From positions 85,513 through 149,512 of the forward strand of contig SVLK01000001.1 of assembly GCA_015067975.1 (NCBI GenBank): a DNA stretch of 64,000 bases, in the 5' to 3' direction. Of the stretch, positions 59,229 to 64,000 are shown one piece after another (the stretch's first letter is position 1; every line of letters starts with the position of its first letter). The DNA is from Oscillospiraceae bacterium (GTDB lineage: Bacteria > Bacillota > Clostridia > Oscillospirales > Oscillospiraceae). The notes beneath the pieces are model-generated. The model had not been told where the DNA came from. It searched no databases and worked only from the letters and a program-made list of their open reading frames with translations. The translations under genes and the position numbers were made by a program.

Positions 59229-60326
59229 ATGACACAGCGCGAGCGACAGATCCTCAACTGGATCAAGGACGACCCCATGATCTCCCAGCAGGAGTTGGCA
59301 GAGCGGGCGGGTATCACGCGTTCCAGCGTGGCGGTACATATTTCCAATCTAATGAAAAAGGGTTATATTACCGGCAAGGGCTATATTGTCCACACCTCCC
59401 CCTATGTCACAGTGGTGGGTGGTGTGAATATGGACATCGGCGGTTGGTCTCATGCACCGTTGGTGGCGCAGGATTCCAACCCCGGCCGTGTGCGCATGAG
59501 CCTGGGCGGCGTGGGACGTAATATTGCCCATAACATGAGTCTGTTGGGCGTGGACGTGCGGCTGCTGACAGCGTTGGGTGACGATCTCTATGCCCAGAAG
59601 ATCGCAGCGTCCTGTGCCGAACTGGGGATTGATGTCACGGCTTCGCCGGTGATCCCGGGAGGCCATACCTCTACCTATCTCTTTATCAATGACGAGTGCG
59701 GCGATATGGCGCTGGCGGTGTCGGATATGGATATCTGTGCCCATATCTCGCCGGAACTGCTGTCCTCCCGCCGCGCACTGCTGGATGGCAGCCAGATCGT
59801 GGTGGTGGACACCAACATTCCCGCCGAGAGCATTGCGTGGCTGTGTGATAATTGCCGTGCTCCGCTGTTTGTCGATCCGGTATCCACCGTCAAGGCTACC
59901 AAGCTGAAAGGCTTGCTGGGAAAGCTCCATACCCTCAAACCCAACCGTATCGAGGCCGAGCTGCTCTCCGGTGTGGAGATCCGTGATGAGAATAGTTTGC
60001 GCCGTGCGGCCGATGTGCTGCTCTCTACGGGCCTGCACCGCGTGTTCATCTCGCTGGGTGCTGACGGTGTCTATGCCGCCGACCGCATCACTGATACCCG
60101 CGTTCACCTACCGGTGATCCCCGGCGAAATGGTCAATACCACCGGCTGCGGTGACGCCTTTATGGCGGCCATCACATGGGCCTACCTACGCGGTACTGAT
60201 CTGGAGGAGACCACCCGCCTTGGTCTGGCGGCATCCACCATCGCTATGGAGAGTACTGCCACCATTAATCCGGATATGAGCGCAGATGCAGTATTGCAGC
60301 GGTCAATAGTACAAGATAATAAATAA
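59229..60326 (+). CDS. psuK: Pseudouridine kinase with N-terminal HTH (PfkB family)
   Basis: N-terminal winged HTH ISQQELAERAGITRSSVAVHISNLMKKGYI; PfkB NTTGCGDAFMAAI; directly upstream of psuG. Confidence 0.88.
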   Translation: MTQRERQILNWIKDDPMISQQELAERAGITRSSVAVHISNLMKKGYITGKGYIVHTSPYVTVVGGVNMDIGGWSHAPLVAQDSNPGRVRMSLGGVGRNIAHNMSLLGVDVRLLTALGDDLYAQKIAASCAELGIDVTASPVIPGGHTSTYLFINDECGDMALAVSDMDICAHISPELLSSRRALLDGSQIVVVDTNIPAESIAWLCDNCRAPLFVDPVSTVKATKLKGLLGKLHTLKPNRIEAELLSGVEIRDENSLRRAADVLLSTGLHRVFISLGADGVYAADRITDTRVHLPVIPGEMVNTTGCGDAFMAAITWAYLRGTDLEETTRLGLAASTIAMESTATINPDMSADAVLQRSIVQDNK

Positions 60327-60361
60327 TTAAAATAATATATTAAATTAACGGAGGAAATATC

Positions 60362-61285
60362 ATGTTTAATAAGTTCTTGGACATCGCCCCCGAAGTAAAG
60401 GCTGCGCTGGACGAAGGACGTCCCGTTGTGGCGCTGGAATCCACCATCATTTCCCACGGTATGCCCTATCCCCAGAATGTGGAGACGGCGCTGAACGTGG
60501 AGCAGATCATCCGTGATAATGGCGCTGTGCCCGCCACCATCGCCATCATCGGCGGCCGCCTGAAGGCCGGCCTGAGCCGTGAGGAGATCGACTATCTGGG
60601 TAAAACCGGCCACGGTGTGACCAAAGCCAGCCGCCGCGATCTGCCTGTGTTGGTGGCCAAGGGTGTGGACGGTGCTACCACGGTGGCAACCACCATGATG
60701 ATCGCCGCCATGGCCGGCATCAAGATCTTTGCTACCGGCGGTATCGGCGGCGTGCACCGCGGCGCTGAGGTGACCATGGATATTTCCGCCGATTTGGAAG
60801 AACTGGCCGAGACGCCCGTCATGGTGGTCTGCGCCGGCGCCAAGTCTATTCTGGATCTGGGGCTGACGCTGGAGTATCTGGAGACCAAGGGTGTTACCGT
60901 GCTGGGTTACGGTACCGAAGAGCTGCCTGCTTTCTATACTCGTAAGAGCGGCTTCGGTGTGGACTACCGCATGGATACGCCCGAGGAGTTGGCCAAGGCT
61001 TTTCATGTCAAGCGCGCCTTGGGTCTGCGCGGTGGCATGCTGGTGACCAACCCCATTCCCGAGGAGTTCTCTATGGATCACGATGTCATTAATGCTGCCA
61101 TTGAAAAGGCTGTGGCCGAGGCAGAGGAGCAGGGCATCCACGGCAAGGCCACCACGCCTTTCCTGCTGGCTAAGATCAAGGACCTTACCGGCGGCAGCTC
61201 TCTGGACTCCAATATCCAGCTGGTGTACAACAACGCCCGCTTGGCTGCCAAGACCGCCTGCGAGCTGAGCAATCTGGAGAAATAA
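60362..61285 (+). CDS. psuG: Pseudouridine-5'-phosphate glycosidase
   Basis: [63 protein letters not shown]. Confidence 0.96.
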   Translation: MFNKFLDIAPEVKAALDEGRPVVALESTIISHGMPYPQNVETALNVEQIIRDNGAVPATIAIIGGRLKAGLSREEIDYLGKTGHGVTKASRRDLPVLVAKGVDGATTVATTMMIAAMAGIKIFATGGIGGVHRGAEVTMDISADLEELAETPVMVVCAGAKSILDLGLTLEYLETKGVTVLGYGTEELPAFYTRKSGFGVDYRMDTPEELAKAFHVKRALGLRGGMLVTNPIPEEFSMDHDVINAAIEKAVAEAEEQGIHGKATTPFLLAKIKDLTGGSSLDSNIQLVYNNARLAAKTACELSNLEK

Positions 61286-61348
61286 GAACTGTTTCGGCGC
61301 AGAAAATGCAGGTTTTCTGCGCCGAAAACTGTATAAAGGAGGAGAAAT

Positions 61349-61612
61349 ATGCGCTGGCTGTGGCTGTATCTGCTGCTGATCAATGTGATAACGCTGCTGG
61401 TATACGGCAGCGATAAGCGCCGTGCCCGAAAAGGGAAGTGGCGCATCAGCGAAAAAACGCTCTTTCTGCTGCCCGCCATCGGAGGCAGCGTAGGTGCTCT
61501 TGCCGGTATGTATTTGTTCCGCCATAAGACGAACCACTGGTATTTTCGCCTCGGCCTGCCTGCTATCTTGCTGGTGCAGATGGCACTGGCAGCATGGATT
61601 TTATATCCATAA
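61349..61612 (+). CDS. DUF1294 membrane protein
   Basis: VYGSDKRRARKGKWRISEKTLFLLPAIGGSVGALAGMYLFRHKTNHWYF. Confidence 0.9.
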   Translation: MRWLWLYLLLINVITLLVYGSDKRRARKGKWRISEKTLFLLPAIGGSVGALAGMYLFRHKTNHWYFRLGLPAILLVQMALAAWILYP

Positions 61613-61727
61613 GAGGAAAAGGACGGCCTCAAGGTCGTCCTTTTTGCAAATAGAAAAAATGGTGATATCATATAACTGTATCAAAATTTTGCCTATGCAC
61701 AAGATAAGGAAAAAGGAGGTCTTTTTT

Positions 61728-62702
61728 ATGTGTACGGCGGTTTCTTATCAAACCGATCACCACTACTTTGGCCGCAATCTGGATTTGGAATATTCCTATC
61801 ATGAAACGGTGGCGGTGACGCCGCGCCATTATCCGTTTTGCTTCCGCAGCGGCATGCAGCTGGAGCGGCACTATGCTATGATCGGCATGGCCTATGTGCA
61901 GGATGGCTATCCGCTCTACTACGAGGCCACCAATGAAAAGGGGCTGAGCGCGGCAGGACTGAACTTTCCCGGCAACGCTGTTTACCATCCATATGCCGAG
62001 GGAAAGGACAATATTGCCCCCTTTGAACTGATTCCGTGGCTGCTGGGACAGTGCGCCACGCTGGCGGAGGCAAAAGAACTTTTGGAGCGGATCAATATCT
62101 GGAAAGAGAACTTTTCGGCGCAGCTGCCGGCATCGCCCCTGCACTGGATCGTGGCCGACAAAACCGGTGCGCTGGTGGTGGAATCCATGGCGGAGGGGCT
62201 GTATATCCATGAAAATCCGGTAGGTGTGCTGACCAATAACCCGCCTTTTTCTTTCCACCTGCACAACCTGACCCAGTACCAGTATCTCAGCCGCCATCAG
62301 GTAGAGAACAGGCTCAGTGCTGCGGTGGAGCTGCCGCCGTTCAGCCGCGGCATGGGTGCCATGGGATTGCCCGGAGATCTCAGTTCCGCTTCCCGCTTTG
62401 TGCGTGCGGCTTTCACTAAGCTCAACTCGGTATGTGACGGGAGTGAGATGCAGAGCATCAGCCAGTTTTTCCACATTCTTACCTCCGTGGAACAGCAGCG
62501 TGGCTGTGTGCAGCTGGAGGACGGCAGCTATGAGCTGACTGTTTACTCCTGCTGCTGCAACACTGACACAGGAGTGTATTACTACACCACGTATGATAAC
62601 CGTTCTCTCCATGCGGTGGATATGTACCGTGAAGACTTGGAGGGACGGGAAGTGGTAAGCTATCCGCTGCGCAAAGAAGAACATATCCAATTTCAAAACT
62701 GA
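61728..62702 (+). CDS. Choloylglycine hydrolase-family protein (bile salt hydrolase-like)
   Basis: MCTAVSYQTDHHYFGRNLDLEYSYHETVAVTPRHYPF with catalytic Cys2; NEKGLSAAGLNFPG; VLTNNPPF; SSASRFVRAAF. Confidence 0.9.
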   Translation: MCTAVSYQTDHHYFGRNLDLEYSYHETVAVTPRHYPFCFRSGMQLERHYAMIGMAYVQDGYPLYYEATNEKGLSAAGLNFPGNAVYHPYAEGKDNIAPFELIPWLLGQCATLAEAKELLERINIWKENFSAQLPASPLHWIVADKTGALVVESMAEGLYIHENPVGVLTNNPPFSFHLHNLTQYQYLSRHQVENRLSAAVELPPFSRGMGAMGLPGDLSSASRFVRAAFTKLNSVCDGSEMQSISQFFHILTSVEQQRGCVQLEDGSYELTVYSCCCNTDTGVYYYTTYDNRSLHAVDMYREDLEGREVVSYPLRKEEHIQFQN

Positions 62703-62798
62703 AAGTAAACCGTCCGCTCTGCAGGTGGACGGTTTACTTTTTGCTATATTTGGGTAAACTCCGGGCACAAAGGTGGGTGATTTCCCACAACGGAGGTT

Positions 62799-63779
62799 AT
62801 GATGAAACGATTATGGATTGTGCTGCTGTTATTGTTGCTGGCCGGCTGTGCCGACAGCGAAGCACCGGAAACGGTGCAGCAGGCACAGGTGCAGGAAAAG
62901 GATCCTGTGATCGATACCACGGTGCAGGAGGTAAAAACCGGGCTTGCGGTGGTGGGGAATATCGCCAAAAGCATGAATGCCACGCCGGATTTTCCCGGCG
63001 CAGCGCATACGGAGGTAACATATGTGGCGCTGACTTTGGATCAGGACGGGGTGATCCGCCAATGTTGTATTGACGGTGTCAGCGCGGTGATTCCTTTTGA
63101 TGCCACCGGCGCACTGCAGGAAGAAGAGGAGGCGTTTGCCAGCAAAAACGAGTTGGGAGACGAATATGCCATGCACAAGGCTTCGGCTATTGGAAGCGAG
63201 TGGCGGGAACAGGCTGATGCCTTTGCCCGCTATGCCGTGGGACGGAAGGTAGAAGAACTGTCCCATGGCGATGTGGCGTCTTCGGTGACGATTTCCACCG
63301 ATGGGATCTTACAGGCGATTGCCATGGCGGCGGAGACGGCGGTGGTACAAGGCGCGCAGGTGGAGGATCGACTGACACTGGCGATACTGTCCCACAGTGA
63401 TGAGAGCCGCAGTGCCAGTCTGGACACAGGAGAGGATGGCTATGCGGCATTCCGCACCGATGTTGCAGCTGTCACATGGCGTGACGGCGTGGTCACCTCG
63501 TGCTTACTGGATGCGCTGGAGACTGAGGTGCCGGTGACACCGGAAGGACTGATTGGCGTGGAGCTTTCGACGGCGCAGCCGTCCTTGACGACCATCAGCC
63601 GTGCCTCACCGCTGGCAGCAAACTTCTATCCGGCGCAGGACTGGTGCCGCCGCGCAGAAAGATTTGCCGACAGCATGCTTGGCAAAAAGGTGCAGGAGTT
63701 GGAAAGCAGTGCCATTACAGTATCCGGCGGTACGCAGCAGGCGGTTTTCTATGCGCTTTTGCATAAAGCGGCACAATAG
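62799..63779 (+). CDS. Lipoprotein with two repeated FMN-binding-like/hypothetical domains
   Basis: LLLAGCADS lipobox; two internal homologous blocks around VAL.LDQDGVIRQCCIDGV and VTWRDGVVTSCLLDAL. Confidence 0.6.
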   Translation: MMKRLWIVLLLLLLAGCADSEAPETVQQAQVQEKDPVIDTTVQEVKTGLAVVGNIAKSMNATPDFPGAAHTEVTYVALTLDQDGVIRQCCIDGVSAVIPFDATGALQEEEEAFASKNELGDEYAMHKASAIGSEWREQADAFARYAVGRKVEELSHGDVASSVTISTDGILQAIAMAAETAVVQGAQVEDRLTLAILSHSDESRSASLDTGEDGYAAFRTDVAAVTWRDGVVTSCLLDALETEVPVTPEGLIGVELSTAQPSLTTISRASPLAANFYPAQDWCRRAERFADSMLGKKVQELESSAITVSGGTQQAVFYALLHKAAQ

Positions 63780-63849
63780 CGCTGGCGATACTTCCCAAAA
63801 GCAGCTTTTTATGGTATGATCGACCTATCTTCAACAGGAGGATCGTGCT

Positions 63850-64000
63850 ATGGCTGCCAAAAAGTTGAAATTGCTCTATCTTGCTCAATTCCTGTATCAG
63901 GAATCAGACGAAAACCATCCAAAAACGCTGCAGGAGATTTTGGATCATCTGGAGGCGAACGGGATCAGTGCTGAGCGGAAAAGCATCTATGGGGATATTG
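63850..64000 (+). CDS. N-terminus of a WYL/DeoR-type HTH regulator (runs off window)
   Basis: MAAKKLKLLYLAQFLYQESDENHPKTLQEILDHLEANGISAERKSIYGDI. Confidence 0.7.
   Translation, partial: MAAKKLKLLYLAQFLYQESDENHPKTLQEILDHLEANGISAERKSIYGDI

Overview
The window is a 64 kb piece of a Clostridia chromosome (Oscillospiraceae-like gut anaerobe; the taxon is inferred only from gene content and style). Most of it is ordinary chromosome: thrS with a T-box, asnS, hom, fumarase, class III FBPase, membrane PPase, phosphate acyltransferase, TAXI-TRAP transporter, bile-salt-hydrolase family enzyme, psuK-psuG and others. Three parts stand out. (1) A ~12.4 kb integrative mobilizable element (about 10,670-23,060) sits in the first codons of ychF. 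It carries Int, Xis, MobA, MobC, a RepA_N-like protein and a DnaC-like loader. Embedded in it is a compact CRESS-DNA-virus-like replication module: a perfect 12-bp stem with a 9-nt loop presenting the circovirus-type nonanucleotide TAGTATTAC, flanking GGTGAGG iterons, a 116-aa HUH Rep with no helicase domain, and an alternating A-B-A-B repeat array just downstream. (2) An orphan sodium-pump subunit (OadB/GcdB family) is followed by an unannotated 44-aa membrane protein and preceded by an apparent yybP-ykoY (Mn2+) riboswitch whose P1 strand overlaps a terminator. This suggests a decarboxylase-free, metal-regulated transporter. (3) A cobalamin riboswitch precedes a stand-alone DUF4430 lipoprotein. 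All calls come from reading the sequence and the supplied ORF track; no database search or folding program was run.
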